A stretch of DNA of 64,000 nucleotides from Eleusine coracana subsp. coracana (Eukaryota; Streptophyta; Magnoliopsida; Poales; Poaceae), in the NCBI GenBank assembly GCA_032690845.1, contig CM064429.1, positions 22,045,807 through 22,109,806 on the forward strand. Direction: 5' to 3'. Made by a program: the position numbers and the translations under genes. This document shows, piece by piece, positions 45,483 through 56,286 of the stretch. The notes below the pieces were generated by a model. That model was not told the origin of the DNA. It did no database searches and was given only the letters and a program-made list of their open reading frames with translations. Each line of letters starts with the position of its first letter. Within the stretch, counting starts at the first letter, position 1.

Positions 45483-46902
45483 TCACCCTGACTGGTACTG
45501 CTGATGCTCCTGGCGTGACACCAAGAAGTCCCACTCGCCGCCGGCTTCTGTAGATGTGTCCAGCTGTGGAACCCGCCCACGGCGGTCCTTGAGAATTCGG
45601 CCCCCCTCCAGGAGACCTTCCTCAAGCCAATTTCCTCCCTCTAGCTTGCGAGGGAGAAAAACTCCTAGCTCCGCACACGGGAGCTTTACGTTGGTGCCGC
45701 CGACATGGAAGCCAGCGCGAACACTTCCCGTGACAATATTGCCATGAGTCATATTCTTGTTGATCTACGTCGCGCACTCCCACTTGTCATCGCGCCCTCT
45801 CGGTCCGTCGCCGTCGCAGACGAGGGCTGCTAGGCATTGAAGATAGGCCCGAAGGCCAACTTCTTGCTTGCCTTGCCCCTCTTGTCGAGCCAACCCAGCA
45901 CCATCACCGACATGGGATTGCAATGAGATAGACTCATGATGGCGTTGAAGACCACCGCAAGTCCGCATCGGTGACGTTGCTGAAGTCGACCTTGTCGCCT
46001 ATGCGCGCCGCCAACCACCGATGGAAGACTTGAATGGTCGGGTTGCGGATGTTGTCGCGCTTCATTTCTTCTACAAACGAGAGCCGCCTCCAAAAGGAGT
46101 CCAACTCCCCGCATCCCAAGATGTCGGCGACGTCGGCGTTGACGTCGAAGCCGAAGGCTTGAGCCGCCGCCTCCATGGTCACCGTGTGGCTGATGTCGCG
46201 GACGCGAAAGTTGACGGCCCCGCTACCATCTTCGACGGTGCCAAGCCTCATCGTAGAGGCAACCTCAGTGACAACTTCGAGGTTGTAGTCCATGGAAAGG
46301 AGGTGGAAATCCACCCAGCCGAGGTTGTCTAGCATCCTCCTTAAGTCCTCCCACATGCCGATCGAGGTGAGGAAGGTCTTATCCAAGTCGAACTAGGGGA
46401 CGAACCTTCCCCTCACCGCAAGGTAGTGCCGCTGTTCCTCCGCGCTCAGGAGGGTGAAGCTCTCCTCCACCGTGCGCGGCATGAATGCCGGCGGTGGTGG
46501 TGATGTGGGAACCCCACGGCTTGCCGCCGTTTGGCTCCTCGTAGCATGCCCTGTTGGAAGGCACGCGCCGGAGACGGAGTGGCGGGCGCGGATCTCGTAT
46601 GTCGCCGCCACCGAGCCAGCCGATGCACCACCCACCGACATGTCATCACGAGCGTCGGAGCCACCCCTCGCCGAGGAGTCACCGCTCGACTCGCTGCTGC
46701 CGCCGGAACTGCTTCCCCGACGCAGCCTCTTGCCCAACTTGCCGACGGAGGAGCGGAGACGATCCATCTGCGAAAATTGTGGAACGTGTGCGAGATCATG
46801 GGTAGTGGGGAAGGTAGAGAGATTACCGGGATGGTATGCCGAATGGGGGCACCTGGCCTCCCTTTTATAGTGTGGGAAACTTCCAGGAGAAGGAACCGCC
46901 AT
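45483..46902 (-). pseudogene. 3' ORF, ATHILA ORF-1-like / plant transposon protein, broken
   Basis: Minus-strand frames in series. 46393-46902: a basic, Ser/Gly-rich start (MDRLRSSVGKLGKRLRRGSS), ending LLSAEEQRHYLAVRGRFVP. 45934-46386: RVRDISHTVTMEAAAQAFGF, then NPTIQVFHRWLAARIG, the order found in Athila-type ORF1 and putative plant transposon proteins. 45830-45970 and 45483-45752: remaining C-terminal pieces (NAIMSLSHCNP; FHVGGTNVKLPCAELGVFLP). A stop and shifts separate them. In Athila this ORF sits in the env-like position; its function is unknown. Confidence 0.6.
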
Positions 46903-46922
46903 AAAATTTCAAAATTTTAGAG

Positions 46923-47439
46923 CGCGCCGATCGGCATGGGAACCTACACCGATCGGCACAATTCAAATTTTGAATGCGCTGACCACTCTGATGCTTGATT
47001 CCCATCCTTTGTCGTTTCCTGGCACATCATGTTGGTTGGCAGGGGAACAGCATGAAATCCTGATGTCTTGTTGGCGGCGCCAATCGGCGCGGACTCGCGC
47101 CGATCGGTACGCCCTCTCTTTTTTAGCTTTTGGTCAATTCCGTGTCTCCTCTGCACTGCACACCTATATAATAATCATACCTGTTCCTCAAAATCAACGC
47201 CTGTCGCCTTTGTCGCCCATTTGGGAACCGCATGGGTACCTGCGCCGATCGGTGTAGTAGGGCGCCGAACGGCGCACGTCCCTTGCACCTCGTCTTTAGG
47301 TTCAGCGCTGATTCTGATGCCTCGTGTTCATCTCTTTCACCTAATTTCCACTTCTCCAATGTTCCTGTAGTATTGGCATACGTATCGGGGCTATTCTGAT
47401 GACCGCGCCGATCGACACTGACTCGCGTCGATCGGCGCG
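46923..47439. repeat. Four palindrome pairs between 3' ORF and protease
   Basis: Pairs at 46923-46960 (centres 22 bp apart), 47077-47112 (20), 47241-47276 (20) and 47404-47439 (20), each two degenerate copies of TGCGCCGATCGGCGCA. The starts of successive pairs are about 154, 164 and 163 bp apart. A single copy follows at 47661-47676. Confidence 0.9.
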
Positions 47440-48070
47440 AAGTCCGTTTTAGCTTTAGGCCTCTTGCTTCTTCTCTAGATGTTGTTCTTCAACCTTTCCT
47501 GTGTTATTTAGCAACTATTTTGCACACAAAAAAATTAATTCAAAACTATTTTTGATTACCTTGAAAATAGCTCCGTCTCTGGAAATTACCGTGCTGGTTC
47601 ATTTTTAGCACTCCTTCAATTCTGGGCGTCGTCGGCCTTCTGTCCTGATTTGGGCAATACTGCGTCGATCGGCGCAAGCTCTGTTCCTTCCCATTTTTGG
47701 TGTTTTTTTTATATTCTTGTATTGTTAGCCTACAGTATGTATATACACAGTTTTGCATGAATAAACAGACAACGCAAGAGCACACAAGAATTAAGCACAC
47801 ACTTTTCTATTTTTTTATTCGGGAGATTGTTTTTATCACAAGCAAGCAAATTTTAAAAACACCGGGTTGCCCTCCTGACCAGCACTAATTAACTAAACGA
47901 AATGGGTTGCCCTCCCATAAGCATTAAATAACTTCTAAATCCCCCGATCATTGGGTTGCCTCCCAAGAGCGCTCTAGTTATTTAGAGGTCAAAGAGCTTG
48001 ACCTCCCCGCAAACAATCAATCCTTAGTGTCGCGGTGCAGGATGTGAGGTTGCGACACTACAAGGTTATC
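46930..48070. other. Noncoding bridge where pol should be
   Basis: About 1.1 kb without a credible frame. It includes the palindrome pairs and, at 47860-47960, GGGTTGCC followed by CTCCCAA-type text (minus strand TTGGGAGGCAACCC), familiar from 3' noncoding parts of Athila/Tat-like elements. No YxDD motif or D,D,E core was found on either strand. Confidence 0.65.
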
Positions 48071-49126
48071 TTATCCCCATGGTTCATATAGCTTGGACGA
48101 CCTATCCATACATCCCCTCCTACTTTCGACGCATCGATGCCACGGTGTCTTGTATCTCTTTACTTCATCAATAGCACGGCATTCTTCTCCCTTTGGGCAA
48201 AAATTGAAAGAGTAGGGAGTCCCACTTATATCGAAGCTTATCTCACCACTCCCAACATCAATACTTGCCTTTGCTGTCCTCAAGAAGGGTCTGCCTAAGA
48301 TCAACGGGGTCCTCGTCCTCTTATCCATGTCAAGCACAATAAAATCAATAGGGGCGATATGATCTCCAATTTGAACAGGCACATCCTCAGCAATTCCATC
48401 ACGAAAGCGTACCGATTGATCGGCTAACTCCAAACACATACCCGTAGGCTCTAATTCAGGCAAATTAAGATTTGTGAATATATGATGGGGCATAACACTT
48501 ATGCTTGCTCCAAGATCGCACAAGCACCTATCAAATATCCTTGTTCCAATCATGCATTTGATGCTTGGTGATCCAGGGTCGGGTTTCTTCTCCAGTGCAA
48601 CATCATTGATTGCCGCCATTAGTTCCTTAGTTACCTTCACAACCTCCTCAGAAACTAGAGACTTCTTGTTTTGCATCATGTCCTTAATGTACTTGGCATA
48701 GGTGGGAACTTGGATAGCGTCAACAAAAGGGACATTGATGTAAAGCTTCTTCATAATATCGACGAACCTTGCAAACTGCTCGTCGTGTTGTCGCGCTCTT
48801 TCAGTCTTCGTCAGTAGTTGAGTATCCAGAAACGTGGCAGGGCCATGCTCTTCTGTCTCCACGCCCATTTTTAGACCAGAAAGGTCATCATCCTCCATGC
48901 GCCAATCGGCGCTTTCAGGGAGCCGATCGGTGCCAGTAGGGTCGTCGCGCCGATTGGCGCTGGGTATGCGGTGATCGGCGCGGGGCTTCTTTGCTCCCGC
49001 AGAGTGCTCTGGATCTTCTGTTTGTTTTCCTGATCGTGTAGCTATTTTTTTCAACTGCTCTACAGACATCGTATTGCCAGGAATAGCCCCCTTGTTGCCT
49101 TGAATGGCTTGCGATTGCTGTCCCAT
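48071..49126 (-). CDS. Retropepsin-like protease region of the Athila-like element
   Basis: Open stretch of 351 residues. The N-terminal third is a linker rich in charged residues, which includes the translated palindromes (about 48898-48982). The C-terminal half is an aspartyl protease fold: CMIGTRIFDRCLCDLGASIS with the catalytic D-x-G-A-S, then PLILGRPFL and the trailing beta strands. The active-site motif looks intact. It normally follows gag in one frame; here the join with gag near 49130-49360 is shifted. In the family it matures Gag and Pol proteins. Confidence 0.8.
   Translation of the reverse strand: MGQQSQAIQGNKGAIPGNTMSVEQLKKIATRSGKQTEDPEHSAGAKKPRADHRIPSANRRDDPTGTDRLPESADWRMEDDDLSGLKMGVETEEHGPATFLDTQLLTKTERARQHDEQFARFVDIMKKLYINVPFVDAIQVPTYAKYIKDMMQNKKSLVSEEVVKVTKELMAAINDVALEKKPDPGSPSIKCMIGTRIFDRCLCDLGASISVMPHHIFTNLNLPELEPTGMCLELADQSVRFRDGIAEDVPVQIGDHIAPIDFIVLDMDKRTRTPLILGRPFLRTAKASIDVGSGEISFDISGTPYSFNFCPKGEECRAIDEVKRYKTPWHRCVESRRGCMDRSSKLYEPWG
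48898..48982. repeat. Two palindrome pairs inside protease-linker coding sequence
   Basis: Pairs at 48898-48935 and 48947-48982, both 21 bp centre to centre. They are translated in the linker, so they persist in coding as well as noncoding parts of the element. Confidence 0.9.
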
Positions 49127-50442
49127 CTGTTGCCCATAATCTTGGTATGCTTCAAAATCTGCTCGTTGGAGCTCCCAATTTCTATCACCTTGTCATTAAT
49201 TCTCTCAAGGACACGATCAATCTCCTTGAATTTAGCTTGATTGTCCTTGTTGATCTTCTCTTGAGCTTGGAAGAACTCATGACATTGGAGACGAAGTGGG
49301 ATAGAATTTTGCATGGACGAACTAGGAGAGAAAGAACTCCTTTGCTGCTGATATTGGGGCTTTCATCCACTATTCTTCATATATTCTAACATCTTCATCT
49401 CTTTAGGGCAATCTTTCTGCACATGACCAAATTCTCCACACTCACTACATGTTGAGCGTGATTCCGCTAGCTTGAGTGTCTCTTCCTTAGGGATATGAAG
49501 ATTATTGTTCAACCTTCTTCGAATAGCGTCGAGGCGATCTATAATCAATTCTTCCTGAGTCTTCTCAATCACACTCTTTGCTACTCCTTTTGAAGGTTGC
49601 AAACTCCTTAAGCTTCTCTCACCATCCCATGATTGATTTTTAACTAGCAACTTGATCAAATTCTTAGCTTTGGTGGGGGTTTTTGACATGAATGATCCTG
49701 CAGCTGAGGCGTCCAAATGTTGACGTGATAAAAGATTCAATCCTGTATAGAACTTCTCAACAACTTCTCCAACCGTCAGACCATAATGAGGGCATGCATC
49801 CATATATTCATTGTATCTTTCCCATGCTTCTCTAATGCTCTCATCAATATTCTGTGTAAATCCAAGAATCTTATTTTTCAAAGCTTGAGTCTTACCAGGG
49901 GGGAAGTATTTGGCCAAGAATTCAGCTGCTAACGTGTTCCACACCATTTTTACTGTGTTTTCCAATCCATTGTACCATTGTTTGGGGCGTCCAACTAGAG
50001 AGAAAGGGAACAGCCGCACACGTGCTTGATCTCCTGTCAATCCCGCTATCTTGAATATACTGCAAACCTCAAGGAAGTGTTGCAAGTGATGATTGGGATC
50101 TTCTGAACCTGTGAACGGTTGTTACGCCACTATTCCAACATATCTCTCCAATCGATACGGAAGTTGATCTTGAGCTTCTTGGAAATCTGTCTTGACAATA
50201 CTAGACAATTGTGGCTTGAGACGATTAACCATAGGTACCTCCGCCATCTCCTCTTCTTCTTGCTCTTGAATTGAGTCTTTTACTGTGAATAATACTCGAG
50301 GTGTTGCACGGACTGCTTCTAAATCTCCAAGTGACTTGCTTCTGTTCTCCGCTGTTCTCTTCTTATGAAAGAGTCTTTCTGGATCATCAGCGTAATTAGA
50401 GGGTTTGTTTGACTTAGGACCGTCCATACCTGTTAGTTTCAC
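49127..50442 (-). pseudogene. gag of the Athila-like element, frame-broken
   Basis: Starts at Met 50442 (MKLTGMDGPKSNKPSNYADD) in the 50122-50442 frame, ending near a stop. Frame 49363-50085 carries the retrotransposon gag domain (RVRLFPFSLVGRPKQWYNGL, EFLAKYFPPGKT, then YTGLNLLSRQHLDASAAGSF) and a CCHC knuckle (CSECGEFGHVQKDC). 49060-49314 continues with a heptad-like helical stretch toward the protease. A stop or shift near 50086-50121 and another near 49330-49363 break it. The role would be capsid assembly around element RNA. Confidence 0.82.
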
Positions 50443-50528
50443 TTAACAGAATATATGTACTAGAGAGACAAGTAAAACACAATGACTAAACACTAATACA
50501 TCAAACAATGTTTAAAAACCTGCTATGG

Positions 50529-50546
50529 TCCCCGGCAACGGCGCCA
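50529..50546 (-). other. Primer-binding site, tRNA-Asp type
   Basis: Minus strand TGGCGCCGTTGCCGGGGA, the 18-nt site of Athila/Tat-group gypsy elements, 13 bases inside the LTR end at 50560. It fixes the minus orientation. Confidence 0.9.
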
Positions 50547-50788
50547 GGAAAAGGAAGCTTGTTGGTCATATCTACGCACCCACTTATATACCGCAAGAGG
50601 ACGGTGTACGATTGTAGCACTTTTTCCCTTGAATTGAGTATTCTAAGGTTTATCGAATCCACTGGGACCTTAGGGATTTATTAAACAAAGTTAACAGTAA
50701 AAGATTTAGTCAAGGCTACTATTAAGGTCAGATTGCATGAGGGGGAGACTGGCCAGTGCAAAGGTGCGCCAGACAGTAAATCTGTCAT

Positions 50789-50908
50789 TGCGCCGATCAA
50801 CGCAGGAGTCGAGTCTATCGGCACACTAGTGAAACTAAGTCAAAGTGCGCAAGATCTAGTGAATCTGTGGTTGCGCCAATCGGCGCAGGAATTGAGCCGA
50901 TCGGCACA
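50789..50908. repeat. Two palindrome pairs in the LTR, in an 83-bp direct repeat
   Basis: Pairs at 50789-50825 and 50872-50908, both 21 bp centre to centre. The pair plus its surroundings (AGTCTATCGGCACACTAGTGAA, AAGTCAAAGTGC-type) recurs at an 83-bp period, so local duplication explains these two pairs together. Confidence 0.88.
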
Positions 50909-51609
50909 CTGGTGAATCTAAGCCAAAGTGCATCAGATCTTATAAACCTATGCTGTTAAGTGAGTAGCCAGATATCTACTAGTGAGATCGTAACCAGAAA
51001 GTCTAATTGAATAGCATCATAATGGGTAATTACATGGATCAATGAAAACCTATAATGAGTAAGACCATCCTGCTTTCCGAGCGGCTCCCGATTTATCGCT
51101 GCCGAGAGAAAACCCTTAATCGCGCGAGTATCTTACCCTACTCAACTATCCAATAGTGTTACGCAGGCTTAGTGCTGTCACCGCTAAACCACACTACTAG
51201 CATCATCAAGCAACCATAATCAATACAATGTCCGAATACTATCATAATCACCACGATTAAGATAATATCTACTTACTTAGCCTAGAACTAAGCAATTGGA
51301 ATAAGCACATGCATGATTATAGAATCAAGACAGACAAATCACCAAAACCATCATCAACATATTCAATCATCCTTGAGATACATAGAGTAAAATTCATCCC
51401 CATCGAGATGGCCTACCTTGACGGATCAACTCTTAACTCTAATGGTTCTTGAAACTCAACTAGAGATCTATTCTAACGGGGCAAGCCCCGGTGGCTCTAA
51501 CTCACAGATCTGGTGTCCCTCTGTCGCCTCCTCTCTCTGCGGCGAGGGTTTACAAGTATTTATAGAGGTTCTACTCGTAAAGGACTCGGTTTCTAGCAAA
51601 TAAGGCGGT

Positions 51610-51897
51610 TGCGCCGATCGGCGCAAGCCGTGTCTTCTCTGATTTCTTCCCCGAGTCGGTTCCTCTATCTTCCATAGCTGTCATGTCGGTCTTTTCCTTC
51701 GAGATAAAGTCTTGTACTGCATGTTGAGATCTTGAAGTTACTTAAATCTTCTTGAAGTTCCATAAATCTTCTTTATAAATATCTTCAAGTGTCTTGCGCA
51801 GATAAACTTCCATAAACATGTGGAATGGGCCTCGGTCACTTCTGTGGGCCAAAACACCCTTACGCCGATCGGCTCATGGACTGCGCCGATCGGCGCA
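51610..51897. repeat. Single palindrome and one pair in the LTR
   Basis: Perfect TGCGCCGATCGGCGCA at 51610-51625, and a pair at 51861-51897 (TACGCCGATCGGCTCA then TGCGCCGATCGGCGCA) with centres 21 bp apart. Confidence 0.9.
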
Positions 51898-52112
51898 CTG
51901 GGCTTCTTCAGTGCTTTATGTCGGTTCCGGACTCCTGTCTTCTCCATCATCATATTAATCACCAATTTTACCTGTTTCTACAATAAAGCTCCAAAACAAC
52001 GCATATACAAATATATAGACAATATCACAGATAAATGGCCTAAATTAGTATCAATTATGCTCTAATTGGGATAATATTCATATATAAAAGGGGCACTTGA
52101 AAAGTGCCAACA

Positions 52113-54593
52113 TTGTTACAGTGCCTTTTAGCCCGCTGCAACAAGCCCTTTATATAGTAGTGTTACTATAAATTCTACATATTATACATTATGACGAATA
52201 AATATTATACATAACTTTTACTTTTCTAATTTTTATATATACATTTCTGAAGGCCGCATCACGTGCTCTAAAACATTTACATATTTGTGAGTCACACTAA
52301 GCAGCAGGTTCAAATAACAATCATCAAAGCAAACCCGTGGGCAGGTGGGCTTGACCGAAACATGGACTTCGAGGCAGGCGGGCCAGCACAAACAACGGAA
52401 GCGTGTCAGATAGTTTCACTTAAGCAAACAAACGTGGGCAACGCTGGCCACCGCAACACGAAGGGCCATATCTTCCGAACACGCGGGCGTGCGCGGAGTA
52501 GGGATTGCACTGTATATAGATGAGGCAAATGAGTGGTCAAGTAGTTTTGCAGCAAAAAACTTATGGCCGTATTTCATGATGCAAAAAACTTATTGCCGTA
52601 TTGCAGCCAAGGTACCGCTCATCCATCGCAAAGGAAAATGGACCACATCACAATAGCTTATACTACACAACACAAAAATTACAGGGGGGAGGAGAAAGCT
52701 GTTGGGAGTAAACACGAGAGTGAGCTATTGCCATTTTGTCACAAATTGAGAATAATTGCTCGTTGTACAACTTGGCAACAGAGAACAATGAATTTAGAAA
52801 ATATATGGAACATTTTTATATGCGTTATCAAGATTCATGGAGTCTAATGGTTTAATTTAGACAAATGTTTCCCAGTGTTAGAATGATATGATTCTTTCAG
52901 GTACATTTCAAAGAAACAGAAATGAACCTACAAAATAGTATTACTTTTGATGATGAAATTTTTACGAAACAGGCATTTTTATTTGTATTGTTAGACACCT
53001 AGTTCCTCCTAATAGCATGTTCCGACCATATTCCTTTTTGATTGTGTGTTTTCCTCCAGTTGGTTAGAAACGTTATTTCCTCTTTTTTTCTGTTAGGTCG
53101 TTTCTGTTGGGTTCCAGAGAACTGGTGGCGTCTGTTAACCACCTGCTCGGAACAACGCACCCCCCCCCCCCCCCTTCTCTGTGCCCACCAAAGTACTTTT
53201 GTCCAAAATATCAATTTGCCAGCATCGAGTGAACGTACGTATTTGTGAGTATCATAATATTTAATATACTGCTGGAAACACGCAAATACAAAACATGGTC
53301 AACAACAGAAATAGATCCCTTACACACATGTAAAGTTTTTTTGGTATTATAACGAATATATATAAAAAATGCATAAATTTGGAATTTTGGATGAGAATCA
53401 ATTAAAAAATTTAACAAAGAAACTAATACCTTTGCAGAGATTCTATATAGAAAGGCACAAGATCTCCATTTCAATTTAATTGTTGAGTTTGAGCAAATGA
53501 GTCTATTTCAAGTGTTTCCTACAATAATTTACCATCCCCGTACATCCTTTTTGCATTTCTAGGATTCTTCTTATTTTATTCATATTTATCTCCATTAAAG
53601 TTTTAATTCATATATTTACGTAGCTTCAGTTAATTAATTGTTCATTATGTATTACATTTTTTATATACTTTAGTAAATCCATCTATAAGAGTAGCATAAA
53701 CATGATTAGAGGTTTCGACTTCATGTTGAAATGTTTGCTGTAATTTTTTTAGCTATCCATTTATGTACAGTTAGGGGAGCCACCTCAAAGTAATAGTTCA
53801 TCCATTCAGACATAAATATCATTCTAGCTCTGGATATGGAAATTTTGGAAAGGTGAAAATATGTGATTTCTAATAAAAAGAGGAGGAGAAAGATAGATGT
53901 GCAGATGTATTAGGAAGAGAGAAATATGCATTAAAAAGTAAGAATAACATGTGTTGTGTAACAAAATTTGAATGGTGGAATGATATATAATCTGGAACCA
54001 AGGAAATATATGTACTAACTTTTTGTGATAGTAAATGCATTTTTGAATGTAATAAGCGCATAATATACAGGAAGAGATGCCGCGTTCAAATTTCGATGTC
54101 ACTTAACATGATAAATTTTATGGAACTAATCCATTATTGCAAGGAATCTGATAAACACTAAATTTTTCTTAAAAATTTCAACCTTGCTACCGAAGCTTGA
54201 TTGTTGTTTCGCCATTTACTTATATTTTAATTTTCAATATCTACCCTATAAAGGCTAAACATCTCCCTGTAAATGATTACCCTGAAGCAACATACCCAAT
54301 ATCAGATCAACCGTCCATCCCAACCAGTTAAAACGTCTCAAATCATCAGATTAAAGTGGTCCCACAAAATTACCCCTGAAGCATTATATTTTGTTACGCT
54401 AATCTTACGCTTGATCTTACCCTTCGTCCGTTCTTTGGTGATTTTTTTCACCCATGATTCTCTACCTGCCCGCACACATAATTCACATATTTTTCTATGC
54501 TCCGTGATTGACGGTCCGCCTGAGGAAAGTTTGATTAGTTTCATTTTTATTGCTAAAGTGAGTCACACATTGCTTTAGGGAAGGAATTTTTTT
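52113..54593. other. Intergenic, no gene supported; poly(C) run
   Basis: Mostly AT-rich sequence without recognisable proteins. A 15-base C run ends at 53174. Short frames at 52287-52523 and 52563-52847 have no motifs. Nothing here was assigned to a named element. Confidence 0.5.
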
Positions 54594-55330
54594 TCAATAC
54601 TGCACCGCGGAGCAGGAGGCCGAGCGTGCGACTCTCCTCACGGTCGTCGGTGGAGCCGAGGCCCGCGCATCATCGTTGTCGCGTGATGCCGCCGCCGCCC
54701 TTGAGGAAGAAGACGTTCGGCGAGGGCGTCGTCCGCTGCCGCCGCTGCGAGGAAGCTTGACCCTGACACGCCAACCGCCACCGTTGCGACGACGACACGC
54801 TCCTCTTTGTTTGCTTCTTTAGATTTCTAGATGAGATCGAACAACAGGAATTCAGTGATCAGAAGTGTAGAACATCACGAATCAGGTTGGTTTGACTTCC
54901 TTTTCTTTTGATCTATTAGGTCTTCTCTTTTTGTTCAGATAAATTTTGATTTCGTGATTCAAATGGTAGACCACCGCAGGCATCCACGATCACACCGGCA
55001 AAGTTGATCCCTGATGATTTTACATCCTTCCGCACGCACCCCCCCCCCCCCCCCCAGATTCGGAGCGTAGATTACACCGTGGAGGGCCAAAATCTATATA
55101 TGGATGGTATATATCTATTTTGTTTTTTTTTGTTTCGCCAACTCATTTGGGTCGTGTAGATGCAAGATTACTACTTGTAGGGGACGATGTTCCCTGTTGT
55201 GCAGATGCATGATTTCTACATGTCATGCGTTGGGTTGGAGTATTAGAGGACCTGAGAAGCATCAAGCAGCAGTGCTGATAGTGATCCTCACAGCAATTAT
55301 GGTCAGTATCTATCATTCTTGCTACTGGAT
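54594..55330 (+). other. GC-rich gene-like fragment, unassigned
   Basis: 54600-54790 is sharply GC-rich inside AT-rich surroundings and codon-like (GATGCCGCCGCCGCCC and GAGGAAGAAGACG), followed by T-rich sequence and an 18-base C run (55039-55056). It could be a captured first exon and intron start. No frame is open for long and no family is recognised. Confidence 0.3.
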
Positions 55331-55359
55331 ATCTTTAAGGAGCAACTTTGTCATTTTTT

Positions 55360-55560
55360 AAATCGGCCCAACCAACCATCATGGATTCCACAATGATCTC
55401 TGCCTGAATATCTGAAACTGGCTCAAACGAACTCCAAGATTGAGTATTCCAACAGACGTTTGAATACACACTAAAGAGTCTGTCAATTTGAACACGGGAC
55501 CTGGTCTTCCTCTTCATGACATCCGCCAGAGTCCTAGGAATAGTACCGACGAACACAGAA
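55360..55560 (-). pseudogene. Coding-like fragment of unknown family
   Basis: Minus strand, about 65 residues with protein-like composition (GTIPRTLADVMKRKTRSRVQ, then FSVYSNVCWNTQSWSSFEPV). It stands out because surrounding frames are low-complexity. I do not recognise the family. It could be an exon of a decayed gene or a captured fragment; no start and no neighbours of the same kind. Confidence 0.3.
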
Positions 55561-56283
55561 TGGTATAGTATTTTTAATTCGTATATGTATGTCAAAATGG
55601 TATAGTATTTTTGTGAGTAAACACTGGCAAGTTCCATTGAATATTGATATCTTCTGAAATAGTTTTCATTAATCTAGAAGACTAGAATAAACACACTTTT
55701 TGATGCTGCATGCAGAGGAACTATCACTACTTCTTTCTGTTTAGATTCAGGCCATGGCTTGACAGACTACATTGTTCACAGATTAATCAAGTGCTAAATA
55801 GACTACATTATTCTCTACACAGACATTGTTCGAACTCGATTTTGTGAGAATTTGCCAAGTAATAATAGATTTGCATGTGTCAGCAGTCAGCACACCTAGA
55901 GCTAGAGCTTGAAGTCAGACCTAGCAGTAGTTTGTTTGGTTTAAAACAATTACTCACCATGTTAAGCTTCAATGGATTAATCACTAGCAGGCTTGTATCT
56001 TATCTGGATTTTATTAGCCTACTAGCAATCATCTTTTTCCTTTTATTATTCTTCCTATAGATGCAATCCTACGGATATGGCAGTCTAAATTGTAGCTCTC
56101 TGGTAGCATTTGCAGCAAATTCAAGATTGACTTGACACGTGTGATGATTTTAATATTTATAACTGGTTAAGAGGCTCTCCGTTTGTAAGTTCCTTCTTTT
56201 ATATAGCAGATGGGTGTCAATCTTGGAATATTATTCATGCAAATTTAGTTATGATACAATTATAGGCGGTGCTGGTACCAATC
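55561..56283. other. Intergenic, no gene supported
   Basis: AT-rich sequence up to the PIF/Harbinger-like element. No repeats with clear ends were seen. Confidence 0.5.
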
Positions 56284-56286
56284 TTA

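Larger units (their letters stand above)
45130..52112 (-). mobile_element. Athila-like Ty3/gypsy element lacking RT and integrase
   Basis: Minus-strand element with 5' LTR 50560-52112, tRNA-Asp-type PBS, gag (49363-50442), protease (48071-49126) and a 3' ORF with ATHILA ORF-1-like text (45483-46902). Between protease and 3' ORF there is only about 1.1 kb of noncoding sequence, so RT, RNase H and integrase are missing. The left LTR is not found; the left border is approximate. Paired GCGCCGATCGGCGC palindromes occur throughout. Either a deletion derivative or a non-autonomous family. Confidence 0.75.
50560..52112 (-). repeat. 5' LTR of the Athila-like element, 1553 bp
   Basis: Plus-strand ends TGTTGG and CCAACA form a perfect 6-bp inverted pair. 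TACCGCAAG, TTGTAGCAC and TTATCGAATCCACTGGGACC near its left end match the inner LTR end of this group. It contains two palindrome pairs near the left end (50789-50908), one single (51610) and one pair (51861-51897). The right flank is TTGTT; no partner is visible. Confidence 0.85.

Noticed and set aside
44963..45625. 220-residue minus-strand frame ending in a hydrophobic tail
   Set aside because: The tail translates the 30-bp tandem repeats and spacer; the supported 3' ORF uses a different frame at 45483-45752.
46454..46920. Plus-strand frames over the 3' ORF
   Set aside because: Antisense to the Ser/Gly-rich start of the ORF; GC-rich shadow.
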